From Streptomyces genisteinicus (GTDB taxonomy: Bacteria; Actinomycetota; Actinomycetes; Streptomycetales; Streptomycetaceae), in NCBI RefSeq assembly GCF_014489615.1, contig NZ_CP060825.1, positions 372,001 through 436,000 on the forward strand: DNA of 64,000 bases. The letters run 5' to 3'. The first letter of the stretch is position 1; each line of letters starts with the position of its first letter. A model generated the notes under the pieces. That model had not been told where the DNA came from and did not search any database. It saw only the letters and a list, made by a program, of their open reading frames with translations. The position numbers and the translations under genes were made by a program. Positions 63,660-64,000 of the stretch are shown here, one piece after another.

Positions 63660-64000
63660 CCAGCGCCCCGGCGACAACAGTGCCCGACGCCCTGAGCGCC
63701 CCGCTGCCGGACGGCCGCGGCGAGCTGTCGGCCGGTCTGCGGGCCGCGCTGCTCGCCCCGCCCGGCGCGCCCGTGCCCGACCCGGCAGCCGCCGCGGGCG
63801 CCGACCCCCTCGGCGACGACCTGCAGCTCTCCCTGTACCTCGCCTACGAGCTGCACTACCGCGGATTCACCGGCGTCGACCCGGCCTGGGAGTGGGACCC
63901 GGGACTGCTGCGGCTGCGGGCGGCCCTGGAACGCCGCTTCCTGGATGCTCTGCGCGAGGGCACGGCGGGACATCCGGACCTGGACGCGGTGCTGGAGGGC
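63656..64000 (+). CDS. Iron-containing redox enzyme family (haem-oxygenase-fold) protein, partial
   Basis: The frame opens with ATG 63656 and runs off the window after 115 codons. The visible part (LSLYLAYELHYRGFTGVDPAWEWDPGLLRLRAALERRFLDAL) carries the ELHYRGF helix typical of haem-oxygenase-like diiron proteins paired with CDGSH genes in Streptomyces; Glu and His here would be early metal ligands. These enzymes can cleave or oxidise lipids or amino-acid-derived compounds. The substrate is unknown. Confidence 0.8.
   Translation, partial: MTSAPATTVPDALSAPLPDGRGELSAGLRAALLAPPGAPVPDPAAAAGADPLGDDLQLSLYLAYELHYRGFTGVDPAWEWDPGLLRLRAALERRFLDALREGTAGHPDLDAVLEG

Overview
The window is high-GC actinobacterial DNA and reads as a Streptomyces chromosome. 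The grounds are the near-universal G/C third codon positions, DmdR/IdeR-type iron boxes, several leaderless starts, a streptomycete gas-vesicle locus (gvpO-A-F-G-J-L-S-K) and near absence of the TTA codon. I found only one TTA in frame in any convincing gene.

Layout. 1-4977: hydroxamate siderophore locus, with the start of an NRPS, an ornithine N-hydroxylase and a divergent formyltransferase; two iron boxes lie between the last two. 5020-7191: orphan maleylacetate reductase and an MpaB/DUF2236 oxygenase. 7248-8160: a decayed IS5-type element with perfect 26-bp ends, a lower-GC NUDIX gene inside and a truncated transposase. 8159-9506: a LysR-ligand-domain protein divergent from a DUF5997 gene, both apparently leaderless. 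9669-16513: solitary ctaD with a small membrane protein, STAS protein, enoyl-CoA hydratase, thioredoxin-reductase-like flavoprotein, and a SnoaL/PadR pair around a shared operator. 16653-28973: general metabolism (epimerase, Rpf-like transglycosylase, pyruvate carboxylase, PfkB kinase, MFS pump, SDR, hydrolase, VOC, hemerythrin). 29414-37819: signalling and envelope genes (Ser/Thr kinase, two related PAS/GAF-SpoIIE-HATPase phosphatases, GNAT, L,D-transpeptidase lipoprotein).

39576-47627 is the most unusual part. It holds a DUF900 alpha/beta hydrolase, then three nearly overlapping genes: an EAD1-trypsin protease, an EAD1-P-loop NTPase, and a 1464-residue STAND NTPase fused to an LCAT-like lipase domain. 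The lipase nucleophile serine is replaced by glycine, and the STAND gene carries the only in-frame TTA (bldA-type) codon found. This looks like an NTP-dependent conflict or signalling system in which matching EAD1 domains could couple the NTPase to the protease.

47732-58846: FUSC membrane protein with 13-residue repeats, cyclophilin, small stress-type proteins, and the gas-vesicle locus. A divergent pair encoding strongly charged, low-complexity proteins flanks the vesicle genes. 58997-64000: F420-type LLM oxidoreductase, a block of degenerate repeats, NAD-dependent epimerase, and a dehydrogenase/methyltransferase/CDGSH/haem-oxygenase-fold operon that runs off the window.
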